64,000 nt of DNA. Source: Hymenobacter sublimis. Its GTDB lineage: Bacteria > Bacteroidota > Bacteroidia > Cytophagales > Hymenobacteraceae. The position numbers and the translations under genes were made by a program. Positions 49,898 through 59,104 of the stretch are shown piece by piece. The notes below the pieces were generated by a model. The model worked only from the letters and a program-made list of their open reading frames with translations. It ran no database searches and was not told the DNA's origin. Position 1 is the first letter of the stretch, and each line of letters starts with the position of its first letter. Location of the stretch: NCBI RefSeq assembly GCF_023101345.1, contig NZ_CP095848.1, forward strand, positions 1,735,501 to 1,799,500, given 5' to 3'.

Positions 49898-51436
49898 ATG
49901 CGAACTACTCGCTACGCGTTGGCTATGAGCGCGCTGCTGGCATCAGCCGCCGGTGCTACGGCCCAGGTAACGCCTACTCAGCCGCCTGCTACGCCGGCTC
50001 CACCACCTGCGGCTCCCACGCCCGTCGTGGCCGTGCCCACTGCTACTCCCGCCGAAACCGTGCCCTACGGCTCTGGTATGAAAGTAAATCTTTCCCCGGA
50101 CGGCACCAAGTACCTGCGGTTTATCACCTGGCACCAAGTCTGGACGCGCTACACCGAAAACAACGCCGGCACCCTACGTGCTCCGGGCAAGCCCCAGTCT
50201 GACCAGCTGGATTTTTCCTTGCGTCGTTCCCGCCTGATTGTGCTTTCGCAGTTGAACCCGCGCTTTTTGGTGTACACGCACATCGGTGTCAATAACCAAA
50301 CGGCTGTGAGTGGGGGTATTACGCCTGCCGTAGACGGCAAAAAGCCTCAGCTTTTTGTGCACGAGGCAGTAGTAGAGTATAAGGTCAATAAGTATCTGAA
50401 CCTGGGGGCGGGCATGCACTACCAGAACGGCCTTTCGCGCATGACGCGCTCCAGCACCATCAATTACCTTACCCTGGATGCGCCGCTCACCAACTGGCCT
50501 ACCATTGAGGCTATCGACCAGTTTGTGCGCGGTATTGGCGTGTACGGCAAGGGCCGTATTGGCAAGCTCGACTACGTTTTGTCAGTGAATGAGGCGTTCC
50601 TGACCAATCAGACGGGGGCGTTCAGCACCCCGTTGGGCCTAGGTACGACCACCGGCACCGGCGCAAATCGGCTGAACACCGGCAGCAATACGGCCCAGTA
50701 CAATCCGCAGGGTACCAACCACGTGTACCAGGGCTACTTCAGCTACGAATTTCTGGAGCAGGAAGCCAACCTGTTACCCTTCAATGTGGGCACTTACCTG
50801 GGGGCCAAGCGCGTGTTCAACATCGGGGCGGGCTTCTTTTATAACAAAGACGGCATGTACTCGCGCCCGGCCGGCAGTGTGCTGAACGCAGCGGCCATCG
50901 ACGCGGCCACCACCGCCGGCGTTGGCTCCCTGAACACCATTGGTACGCGCAAGCATGACATTGCCCTGTTTGCGGCTGATGTGTTCTTTGATACGCCCAT
51001 TAATAAGGATGCCGGCACGGCCTTTACGCTTTACGGAGTGTATTACAACTACAACATGGGCCCGAACCACACCCGCTTCATTGGGGCCGCCAACCCCGGC
51101 TGGGGCGCTGACGCCCGTCGTGGTAACGCCGTGCCTCACTCGGGTACCGGCAATGTAGGCTACCTGCAGGCGGGCTACCTGCTGCCTAAAAATCTGCTGG
51201 GTCCTAAGCTGCGCGTGCAGCCCTATGCTTCCCACCTGCTGGCCGGCTACGAAGGCTTGCGCACCAGCAGCGGCGAGCAGAAAAACGTGAACATTTTTGA
51301 TGCGGGCGCCAACTTCTACATTGATGGGCACAACGCCAAGTTTACGCTCAACTACCGCGCCCGTCCCGACTTTACAAACGTGAACAACGTGGACTACAAG
51401 CCGGAAATCACTCTGCAAACCCAGGTAGCGCTGTAA
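49898..51436 (+). CDS. Outer-membrane porin
   Basis: A 512-residue porin. Signal peptide (RYALAMSALLASAAGATAQ), a Pro/Ala/Thr-rich spacer (about 24-58), then a beta-barrel with LRRSRLIVLSQLNPRFLVYTHIGVN, YKVNKYLNLGAGMHYQNGLSR and a last strand ending in the hydrophobic ITLQTQVAL. The layout is that of the OprO/OprP-like porin group; selectivity is unknown. It sits 138 bases after the HTH gene and 160 bases before the MHS permease gene, so an uptake pair for a small anion such as acetate or a dicarboxylate is likely. Confidence 0.8.
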   Translation: MRTTRYALAMSALLASAAGATAQVTPTQPPATPAPPPAAPTPVVAVPTATPAETVPYGSGMKVNLSPDGTKYLRFITWHQVWTRYTENNAGTLRAPGKPQSDQLDFSLRRSRLIVLSQLNPRFLVYTHIGVNNQTAVSGGITPAVDGKKPQLFVHEAVVEYKVNKYLNLGAGMHYQNGLSRMTRSSTINYLTLDAPLTNWPTIEAIDQFVRGIGVYGKGRIGKLDYVLSVNEAFLTNQTGAFSTPLGLGTTTGTGANRLNTGSNTAQYNPQGTNHVYQGYFSYEFLEQEANLLPFNVGTYLGAKRVFNIGAGFFYNKDGMYSRPAGSVLNAAAIDAATTAGVGSLNTIGTRKHDIALFAADVFFDTPINKDAGTAFTLYGVYYNYNMGPNHTRFIGAANPGWGADARRGNAVPHSGTGNVGYLQAGYLLPKNLLGPKLRVQPYASHLLAGYEGLRTSSGEQKNVNIFDAGANFYIDGHNAKFTLNYRARPDFTNVNNVDYKPEITLQTQVAL

Positions 51437-51596
51437 GGCAGGGGCAAACTGGTAAATCAGTGAGGCGGCTGTAGCAGCTGCGCCCCTTCGTCCTGCACTT
51501 TATAACTAAGGCCCGACGACGAGTTGCTGGGCAGCCTCTGCTACCAGACGTGCAACTCCCATTCTATTCTTTTCACCACCACAACTCCCACCAATC

Positions 51597-53108
51597 ATGG
51601 CCCAGAACTTACCGCAGCGCGACGCCTACGCCGGTGCCGCGCCCGTGGGCGGCACGCCCTCCGCCGACGATTCGCTGACCCACGACAACAACGCCGTTTC
51701 GACCAGTAAAATCTGGCAGGTGATTACCGCCTCCTCGGTGGGCACCGTCATTGAGTGGTACGATTTCTACATCTTCGGTTCGCTGGCCGCCATTATCGGG
51801 CCGGTGCTGTTTGGCTCCACGGGTAAGATTGAGGACACCATTTTGGGCACCTTGGCCGTGTTTGGGGCGGGGTTTGTGGTGCGGCCGTTTGGGGCCTTGT
51901 TCTTCGGCCGCATCGGCGACATGATTGGGCGCAAGTACACCTTCCTGCTCACCCTGCTGATTATGGGCGGCGCTACCTTCGTAACGGGCCTGATTCCGAG
52001 CTACGACAAAATTGGCATTGCCGCCCCGGTGATTGTTACCATCCTGCGCTTGCTTCAGGGCCTAGCCCTGGGCGGCGAGTACGGCGGCGCTACCACCTAC
52101 GTGGCCGAGCACTCCCCCGACAACCGGCGCGGCTACTACACCAGCTTCATCCAGATTACGGCCACGGCCGGCCTGCTGCTGAGCATTCTGGTCATTATTG
52201 CCACGCGCAAAACCATGGGCGAAGAGGCCTTCAAGGACTGGGGCTGGCGCATTCCGTTCCTGCTCTCGGGCCTGCTGGTCATTGCCTCCTACTACATTCG
52301 CCGCAAGCTCCACGAGTCGCCGCTGTTTGCCAAGGCCAAGTCGGAGGGCAAAACCAGCACGAACCCCCTGCGCGAGTCGTTCGTGAACCCCGTAAACCGC
52401 CGCTTGGTGTTGATTTCGCTGTTCGGCGCTACCATGGGACAAGGCGTGGTGTGGTACACTGGCCAGTTTTACGCCTACTCCTTCATGCAGAACACCCTGA
52501 AGCTGGACCTGGTAGACGCTAGCCTGGTGCTGTGCAGCGCCCTGATTCTGGCCACACCCTTCTTCGTGTACTTCGGCTCCCTGTCGGACCGCATCGGCCG
52601 CAAGAAAATCATCATGATGGGTTTGCTCTGCGGGGCGCTGTTTACCTTCCCTATCTTCTACGGCCTCAAGCAGTTTGCTGGCCCGCTAACCGAAGTAACC
52701 GCCGCTACCGTGGATGCCACGGGTAAAGCCGTACCGGCCGTGATGAAGGCCCTCACGCCCAACCTGCTGGCCATGACGGCCCTCACGTTCTGCCTCGTGC
52801 TGTTCGTGACCATGGCCTACGGACCCATTGCTGCCTACCTCGTGGAGCTGTTCCCGACGAAGGTGCGCTACACCTCTCTTTCGCTGCCCTACCACATCGG
52901 CAACGGCGTATTCGGCGGCTTCGTGCCCCTAATTGCCACGGCCCTCACCCTGCGCGCCGCCGCCTCCGATACGCCCTTCATTAAGGAACACAGCACCCTG
53001 GCCGGCCTCGTCTATCCGGTGAGCATTGCCCTGATTTGCTGGTTTATTGGGCAGGCCTTGATGAAGGACGTGCGCAACGTGAAGCTGATGGAAGATAACC
53101 CCGTCTAG
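51597..53108 (+). CDS. MHS-family major facilitator permease
   Basis: A 503-residue transporter with 12 predicted helices and a soluble N-terminus of about 35 residues. GTVIEWYDFYIFGSLAAI is the helix-1 signature of the metabolite:H+ symporter (MHS) family, and GRIGDMIGRKYTF plus RLLQGLALGGEYGGATTYVAE complete it; a second GxxxDRxGRK motif is SDRIGRKKIIMMG. Known MHS members move proline/betaine, 2-oxoglutarate, citrate or shikimate. Its place beside a porin and an SLC5-type kinase module with acs suggests carboxylate import. An insert between helices 9 and 10 (TEVTAATVDATGKAVPAVM) is larger than usual. Confidence 0.88.
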   Translation: MAQNLPQRDAYAGAAPVGGTPSADDSLTHDNNAVSTSKIWQVITASSVGTVIEWYDFYIFGSLAAIIGPVLFGSTGKIEDTILGTLAVFGAGFVVRPFGALFFGRIGDMIGRKYTFLLTLLIMGGATFVTGLIPSYDKIGIAAPVIVTILRLLQGLALGGEYGGATTYVAEHSPDNRRGYYTSFIQITATAGLLLSILVIIATRKTMGEEAFKDWGWRIPFLLSGLLVIASYYIRRKLHESPLFAKAKSEGKTSTNPLRESFVNPVNRRLVLISLFGATMGQGVVWYTGQFYAYSFMQNTLKLDLVDASLVLCSALILATPFFVYFGSLSDRIGRKKIIMMGLLCGALFTFPIFYGLKQFAGPLTEVTAATVDATGKAVPAVMKALTPNLLAMTALTFCLVLFVTMAYGPIAAYLVELFPTKVRYTSLSLPYHIGNGVFGGFVPLIATALTLRAAASDTPFIKEHSTLAGLVYPVSIALICWFIGQALMKDVRNVKLMEDNPV

Positions 53109-53275
53109 TGCGCGCCTTGACAGGTGAAGCTTTACCCTGAGGCCCATGCGTTGCCCAGGCAAGTAAAAGTCCGTCGGGCCGTTGGTTCGGCGGATTTTGC
53201 GCGACAGGCGCCTGTGTTTTCGTTGGTTTCGTAGGTTGCTGATGTTCACTTCGTCGGCTTTACCACCGCTTCGCC

Positions 53276-53488
53276 ATGCCTCCCATTCCGCCCCAGGAGC
53301 GACCAGAACAGCGCCGCGGCCAGCAGCTGCTCTTCGTGACCGTGCTGTTTGCCGTGCTCCTCAATTTTCCCTTCCTGGCCGTTTTCGACCATGATGGCCG
53401 GGTAGGCGGCATCCCGGTACTCTACCTCTACGTGCTGCTGGTATGGGTGCTGCTGGTGCTGCTCACCGGTTGGCTGGTGAGGCGGTGA
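53276..53488 (+). CDS. Small two-helix membrane protein
   Basis: A 70-residue protein: a polar start (MPPIPPQERPEQRRGQQ), one membrane helix (LLFVTVLFAVLLNFPFLAVF), a short loop with DHDGRVGGIPV, and a second helix (LYLYVLLVWVLLVLLTGWLV). I recall similar small proteins beside SLC5-type (sodium:solute symporter) kinases or symporters in Bacteroidota; it may be an accessory subunit of the following kinase. The stop is within the arm of a 9-bp tandem repeat. Confidence 0.65.
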   Translation: MPPIPPQERPEQRRGQQLLFVTVLFAVLLNFPFLAVFDHDGRVGGIPVLYLYVLLVWVLLVLLTGWLVRR

Positions 53489-53670
53489 ACTAGTGAGATG
53501 GTGAGGTGGTGAGTTGACGTGCTGACGGCGCAGGTAGTTTACGCCCTTCGCACAGCTCCTAACGGTCCGTCCCTACCTTCTCTGCTAGTAACTACCGCCG
53601 TATTATACCGCCAGCACGTCAACTCACCATCTCACTAGTTCACCATTTCACCATTTCACCGCCTCACCAC
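53480..53670. repeat. 9-bp repeat arms (GTGAGATGG) before the sensor kinase gene
   Basis: The left arm at 53480-53522 (GTGAACTAGTGAGATGGTGA and on) matches the complement of the right arm at 53613-53666 (CACGTCAACTCACCATCTCA and on). The left arm has one extra 9-base unit and the right arm extra TTTCACCAT units, so copy number varies. Same family as 16653-16925. The right arm ends a few bases before the GTG start of the kinase. Confidence 0.65.
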
Positions 53671-53673
53671 TCC

Positions 53674-56426
53674 GTGAATACCCTGCTCGTTATCGGCTTT
53701 TCCTTTGGCTACCTCGCCCTGCTGTTTGGGGTGGCGTATGCGGCGGAGCGGCGTTCGGCGGCGCGGCGGAGCCTGGTGAGCAACCCCTACGTGTACGCCC
53801 TGAGCATGGCCGTGTATTGCACGGCCTGGACGTATTACGGTTCCGTGGGGCGGGCGGCGCACTTCGGGCTGGAGTTCATCGGGATTTACCTGGGTCCTAC
53901 GCTAATGGCGCCGGCGGCTTGGCTGGTCTTGCGCAAAATCATCCGCATCTGCCGGCAGCAGCGCCTCACCTCCATTGCCGATTTCATTTCGGCTCGCTAC
54001 GGCAAAAGTGCTTGGCTCGGGGCGCTAGTAACTACCGTGTGCGTGCTGGGGGTAGTGCCCTATATTTCCTTACAAATCAAGGCCATTGCTGCGTCTTTCG
54101 ACATCCTGACCGGGGGCGGTGAAACCTCCCTGCTGGCCGGCGGGGGGGTAGGGCTGTCGTCAGCTTTCGTGACAACGGTAGCCCTGGCTTTCTTCACCAT
54201 CATCTTCGGAGTGCGCTCCATTGAGGCCACGGAGCGCCACGAAGGCATGGTGCTGGCCGTGGCCCTGGAAAGCCTAGTGAAGCTCGTGGCCTTCCTGGCG
54301 GCGGGCCTGTTCGTGACGTATAGCCTGTTCAACGGCTTTGCCGACGTATTCAGGCGGGCCGCGGTGGTGCCAGAGCTAAGCCGGCTGTTTACGTTGGAGG
54401 GTGCCGGTACGGCCCCAGGTCAGTGGCTAACCTTGCTGCTACTGAGCATGGCCGCTATTCTGCTGCTACCCCGCCAGTTTCAGGTAGCCGTAGTGGAAAA
54501 CGTAAACGAAGACCACTTGCGCAAAGCCATGTGGCTGTTTCCGCTCTACCTCATCATCATCAACCTGTTCGTGCTGCCCCTGGCGTTCGGGGGCGTCTGC
54601 TTGATAATGGGGGCCACTTCGACGCCGATACGTTTGTGCTGGCTCTGCCCCTGCAGGCTAGGCAGCCCTGGCTGGCCCTGCTGATTTACCTAGGCGGACT
54701 GTCGGCGGCTTCCTCCATGATTATCTTGGAAACCATTGCCCTGAGCGTGATGATGAGCAACCACCTGCTTATGCCCCTGCTGGTTCGCATTCCGGCGGCC
54801 CGGGCCGAAGGGCCGCGCTGGTTTGCCTACCTGGGCCAGGTGGCCCTGCACAGCCGCCGCCTGGCCGTGGTGCTGGTGCTGCTGCTGGCGTATGGTTACT
54901 ACGTGGAGGTAGGCCACTTGCTGCCCCTGGTGAACATTGGGCTCGTGTCCTTCGCGGCCGTGGCGCAGTTTGCGCCAGTGGTGCTGGGCGGCCTGTACTG
55001 GAAAGGCGGCACCCGCGCCGGTGCTACGGCTGGCATTCTGGCGGGCTTTGTAGTGTGGTTTTTTACTCTGGTGCTACCTACCATGGTTGGCCCCAACTTA
55101 CTGCCCGATACCCTGCTAACCGACGGCTTGTTTAGCCTACGGGGGCTGCGGCCCTTCGCCTTATTTGGGCTCGAAGGCCTTGATTATCTGTCGCACGGGT
55201 TGTTCTGGAGTTGGTTTTTTAACCTGGGTCTGTACGTGGGCGTTTCGTTGCTACGCCAGCCCTCGGCCCTGGAAGAGCACCAGGCCGCCGTGTTCGTGGA
55301 TGTGTTTCGCTACGGGGCCGTGTTTGAAGGGCCGGCCGGCTGGCAGGGCGCCGCGCCCCTGCCCGATGTGCGGGCCCTACTCACGGGCTTTCTGGGCAAA
55401 AAGCGCGCAAACCAAGCCCTACACGCCTTTCAAGAGCGTTTTCCGGATGCCCACGTAACCGAGGGCGTGACTCCGCCCCAGGCCGACCCGCGCCTACTCA
55501 CCTACGCCGAGAAGCTGCTGGCCGGTTCCATCGGCCCGGCCTCGGCGCGGCTGCTGCTGCGCTCCTCGGTAGGGGTAGAGGACATCAGTTTTGATAAAGT
55601 CGTCGGGATTTTGCGGGAAAGCCAGCAGCTGCTGGAAGCCAACCGCCAGCTGCAGAAGCAGCAGCGCCAACTCCAGCGCCTGACCGCCCAGCTGCAGGCC
55701 GCCTACGACCAGCTGCAGGAATTGGATCAGCACAAAGACGAATTCCTGTACACCGTCACCCACGAGCTGCGCACGCCCCTGACCAGCATCCGGGCCCTGT
55801 CCGAAATTCTAACCGACAACCCCGAGCTGGACGAGGAGGAGCGACACCGCTTTCTGCTCACCATCACCCGGGAGTCGGAGCGGCTGAGCCGGCTGATTAC
55901 GCTGGTGCTGGATTTGGAAAAGTACGAGTCGGGCAAGGCCACCCTGGAACGCGGGGCCGTAGACGTGGCCGACATCATTACCGATGCCCTGGAGGCGGTA
56001 GGCCAGCTACTGCGCGACAAGCACCTGCACCTGGACCTGGCCGTGCCGCCCGGCCTGCCGCCCTTGCTCGGCGACCGAGACCGGCTGATGCAGGTGCTGG
56101 TAAACCTGCTCAGCAACGCCATCAAATCGTGCCGCCCCGATGGTTCCGGCCGCATTGCGGTGGTAGTAGAAGCCGCTACCCAGGCCCTGCGCATCACGGT
56201 GCAGGACAACGGCAAGGGCATCGACCCGGAATTTCACCAGCTCATTTTCGACAAGTTTTTCCAGGCCCGCAACCAAACCATGCGCAAGCCGGAAGGCTCG
56301 GGCCTGGGCCTGGCCATTACCAAAAAGATAGTAGAGCTGCACGCCGGCCGCATTTGGGTGGAAAGCGCCCCGGAGCAAGGCGCCCGGTTCTCGGTTGAAC
56401 TACCCGTAACTGCTGCCTCGGAATGA
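53674..56426 (+). pseudogene. SLC5-type sensor histidine kinase, frameshifted as sequenced
   Basis: Two overlapping frames together encode one protein of about 917 residues. Frame 1 (53674-54594) encodes the first symporter-like helices (LVSNPYVYALSMAVYCTAWTYYGSVG, RLTSIADFISARYGKSAWLG). Frame 2 continues with GGHFDADTFVLALPL, the other helices, a coiled linker, and the kinase: HisKA VTHELRTPLTSIRALSEIL (His codon at 55761), ATPase LLSNAIKSCRP, VQDNGKGIDPE, GSGLGLAI. Adding one G to the GGGGG run at 54589-54593 rejoins the frames with the expected sequence (AFGG then RLLDNGG). This is the CrbS/CbrA type: a transporter-like sensor fused to a kinase. A real frame break, a phase-variable run or a read error are all possible. 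Confidence 0.8.
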
Positions 56427-56498
56427 CCAAGGTGCCTTGTGCCCGCTTTATGTAACTGCTCGCCTACCTCTCCTTACACAACTTAGCTTGCCTTCCTC

Positions 56499-56876
56499 AT
56501 GCCGACTCCCCACATTCTGATTGTCGATGATGAGCCCAACATTGTAATGTCGCTCGAATTTCTGATGCGCAAAAGCGGCTATCAGGTGAGCATTGCCCGC
56601 AACGGCACCGAAGCCCTGGAAGCCGTGGATAGTACCGCCTACGACGTGGTGCTGCTGGACGTGATGATGCCCGACGTGGACGGTTACCAGGTGTGCCGCC
56701 ACCTGCGCCAGCGCCCCGACCGGGCCGGTACGCGCGTCATCTTTCTGTCGGCCAAAAGCAAGGAGGCCGACATCCAGAAAGGCTACGAGGTAGGGGCCGA
56801 CCTCTACATTCCCAAGCCCTTCAGCACCCGCCAACTCATGGAAAAAGTAAAAGAACTGCTTAGCGCGCCCGTGTAG
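56499..56876 (+). CDS. Stand-alone response-regulator receiver
   Basis: A 125-residue single receiver domain: acidic pocket LIVDDEPN (Asp10, Asp11), phospho-acceptor Asp54 in VVLLDVMMPDVDGY, Thr/Ser in IFLSAKS, and Lys in DLYIPKPFS. No output domain is present, unlike CrbR/ErdR of proteobacteria, which carry a LuxR-type HTH. So it must act through protein contact, perhaps a phosphorelay, or on another DNA-binding protein. It lies 72 bases after the kinase and 98 before acs, and is surely part of their module. Confidence 0.88.
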   Translation: MPTPHILIVDDEPNIVMSLEFLMRKSGYQVSIARNGTEALEAVDSTAYDVVLLDVMMPDVDGYQVCRHLRQRPDRAGTRVIFLSAKSKEADIQKGYEVGADLYIPKPFSTRQLMEKVKELLSAPV

Positions 56877-56974
56877 CCGCCGGCCGCGGCGCACGGCCTC
56901 CGGCAGCTGCCCGCTACCTGCACTCAGCTCCGGCTTCCCTTTCGAAATCTACCACTTCCTAATTCCCGATTCTC

Positions 56975-58900
56975 ATGCCTCATTCGTCCGCCAAGCACGC
57001 CCGCATCCGTACCCTGGAGGAATACCACGCCGCTTATGAGCTCAGCACCAACAACCCCGAGCAGTTCTGGGCCGAGGTGGCCGAGCCCTTCACCTGGCGC
57101 CGCAAGTGGGATAAAGTATGTACCGATGATTTGAAAGGCGGCCGCAACGAGTGGTTTCAGGGCGCCCGGCTCAACATCACGGAGAACTGCCTCGACCGCC
57201 ACCTGGCTTCCCGGGGCAACAAGCTGGCCATCATTTACGAGCCCAACGACCCCAAAACGCGCCACCTGCGCCTGACCTACCGGGAGCTCTACCACGAAGT
57301 CTGCCGGTTTGCCAACGTGCTGCACAACAACGGCGTGGAGAAGGGCGACCGGGTGTGCATCTACATGCCCATGATTCCGCAGCTGGCCATTGCCGTGCTG
57401 GCCTGCGCCCGGATTGGCGCGATTCATTCCGTGATTTTTGCCGGCTTCTCGGCCACCGCCATTGCCGACCGTGTGAACGATGCCCAGGCCAGCGTGGTGC
57501 TTACCGCCGATGGCCTCAACCGCGGGGCCAAGCAGATTCCGGTGAAGCGCGTGGTGGATGAGGCCCTGGAAACCTGCCCGAGCGTGCGCCGCGTCATCGT
57601 GACGGAGCACCTGGGCTGGCCCGTGCACATGCACGAAGGCCGCGACGTGTGGTACCACGAGGAGGCTGAAGGCGTGGCCAAAACCTGCCCCGCCGAGGAA
57701 ATGGCGGCCGAGGACCCCTTGTTCATTCTTTACACCTCGGGCAGTACTGGCAAGCCCAAAGGGGTAGTGCACAGCACGGCCGGCTACATGGTGTGGGCCG
57801 ATTACACCTTCCGCAATGTGTTTCAGGTAGAGGAAAACGACGTGTACTGGTGCACTGCCGACATCGGTTGGGTGACGGGCCACAGCTACCTGCTCTACGG
57901 CCCGCTGCTGGCCGGCAGCACCTCGCTCATGTTCGAGGGCATCCCGACCTACCCCGATGCCGGCCGCTTCTGGGAGGTAATTGACAAGCACTCGGTTAGT
58001 ATCTTTTACACCGCGCCCACGGCCATCCGCAGCCTCATGGCCGCCCCCCTCGACAACGTGCTAAGCTATTCCCTGGACTCCCTGCGGGTGCTGGGCTCGG
58101 TGGGGGAGCCCATCAACGAGGAAGCCTGGTACTGGTACTACCAGCACGTGGGCAAGGAACGCTGCCCCGTGGTGGATACTTGGTGGCAGACGGAAACCGG
58201 CGGCATTATGATTTCGGCCCTGGCCGGCATCACGCCCAGCAAACCTGCCCACGCCGGCCTGCCACTGCCGGGCGTGCAGCCGGTGCTGCTCACCCAGGAG
58301 GGGCAGGAAATTGAGGGTAACGACCAGGAGGGCTATCTGGCCATCAAGCACAGCTGGCCGGGCATCATCCGCACCACCTACGGCGACCATGAGCGGGCCG
58401 TGCAAACCTACTTTGGGCCTTACCCCGGCTACTACTTCACCGGCGACGGGGCCCGCCGCGACGAAAACGGGCTGTACCGCATCATCGGCCGCGTGGATGA
58501 CGTGATTAACGTATCGGGTCACCGCTTCGGCACGGCCGAAATCGAAAACGCCATCAACCAGAACGCCAACGTGGTGGAAAGCGCCGTGGTCGGCTTCCCG
58601 CACGATGTGAAGGGCCAGGGCATTTACGCCTATGTCATCTGCCGGACCGGAGCCTGTGAAAACGAGGCCGACAAGCCGCGCATCGAAGCCAGCATTATTG
58701 AAACTATCGTGGCGGAAATCGGCAAAATTGCCAAGCCCGATAAAATTCAGATTGTGTCGGGCCTACCCAAAACTCGCTCCGGCAAAATCATGCGCCGCAT
58801 CCTGCGCAAAGTAGCCGAGGGGGAAACCGGAAGCCTGGGCGATACCACCACCTTACTCGACCCCGCCGTAGTAGACGAAATCATCAGCGGCCGGAAGTAG
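56975..58900 (+). CDS. acs: Acetyl-CoA synthetase
   Basis: A 641-residue acyl-adenylate-forming enzyme that turns acetate, ATP and CoA into acetyl-CoA. Signatures are the P-loop YTSGSTGKPKGVVHS, the adenylate-binding DTWWQTETGG, the hinge RVDDVINVSGHRFGTAEIENA, and the acetylation-site Lys in PKTRSGKIMRRIL, by which activity is usually controlled. Full length for Acs. It follows the kinase/receiver pair on the same strand, which matches the CrbS/R rule that such systems control acs for acetate scavenging. A hairpin terminator follows. Confidence 0.95.
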   Translation: MPHSSAKHARIRTLEEYHAAYELSTNNPEQFWAEVAEPFTWRRKWDKVCTDDLKGGRNEWFQGARLNITENCLDRHLASRGNKLAIIYEPNDPKTRHLRLTYRELYHEVCRFANVLHNNGVEKGDRVCIYMPMIPQLAIAVLACARIGAIHSVIFAGFSATAIADRVNDAQASVVLTADGLNRGAKQIPVKRVVDEALETCPSVRRVIVTEHLGWPVHMHEGRDVWYHEEAEGVAKTCPAEEMAAEDPLFILYTSGSTGKPKGVVHSTAGYMVWADYTFRNVFQVEENDVYWCTADIGWVTGHSYLLYGPLLAGSTSLMFEGIPTYPDAGRFWEVIDKHSVSIFYTAPTAIRSLMAAPLDNVLSYSLDSLRVLGSVGEPINEEAWYWYYQHVGKERCPVVDTWWQTETGGIMISALAGITPSKPAHAGLPLPGVQPVLLTQEGQEIEGNDQEGYLAIKHSWPGIIRTTYGDHERAVQTYFGPYPGYYFTGDGARRDENGLYRIIGRVDDVINVSGHRFGTAEIENAINQNANVVESAVVGFPHDVKGQGIYAYVICRTGACENEADKPRIEASIIETIVAEIGKIAKPDKIQIVSGLPKTRSGKIMRRILRKVAEGETGSLGDTTTLLDPAVVDEIISGRK

Positions 58901-58926
58901 GTAGGAAGCTGTTCTTAATAAAAACC

Positions 58927-58959
58927 AAAAACGCCGGCCAAGAGTAGGTCGGCGTTTTT
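58927..58959. terminator. Hairpin terminator after acs
   Basis: AAAAACGCCGGCC / GTCGGCGTTTTT, with a short loop and U run. Confidence 0.8.
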
Positions 58960-58974
58960 CGTGCTCCTGTAAAG

Positions 58975-59054
58975 CTGTCATTCCGAGCCTAGCGAGGAAT
59001 CTGATTTAGCGTCTAGAGTGCAACCCAGATTCCTCGCTGGGCTCGGAATGACAG
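58975..59054. repeat. Interspersed palindromic element (GTCATTCCGAGC family)
   Basis: CTGTCATTCCGAGC / GCTCGGAATGACAG mirrored ends, with AGCGAGGAATCTG / CAGATTCCTCGCT inside. Lies between convergent acs and fahA. Confidence 0.7.
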
Positions 59055-59104
59055 TTTATGTGTTGTTTTGAGCTATTGCCGAAGTAAACCAGGACGAACT
59101 CAGT

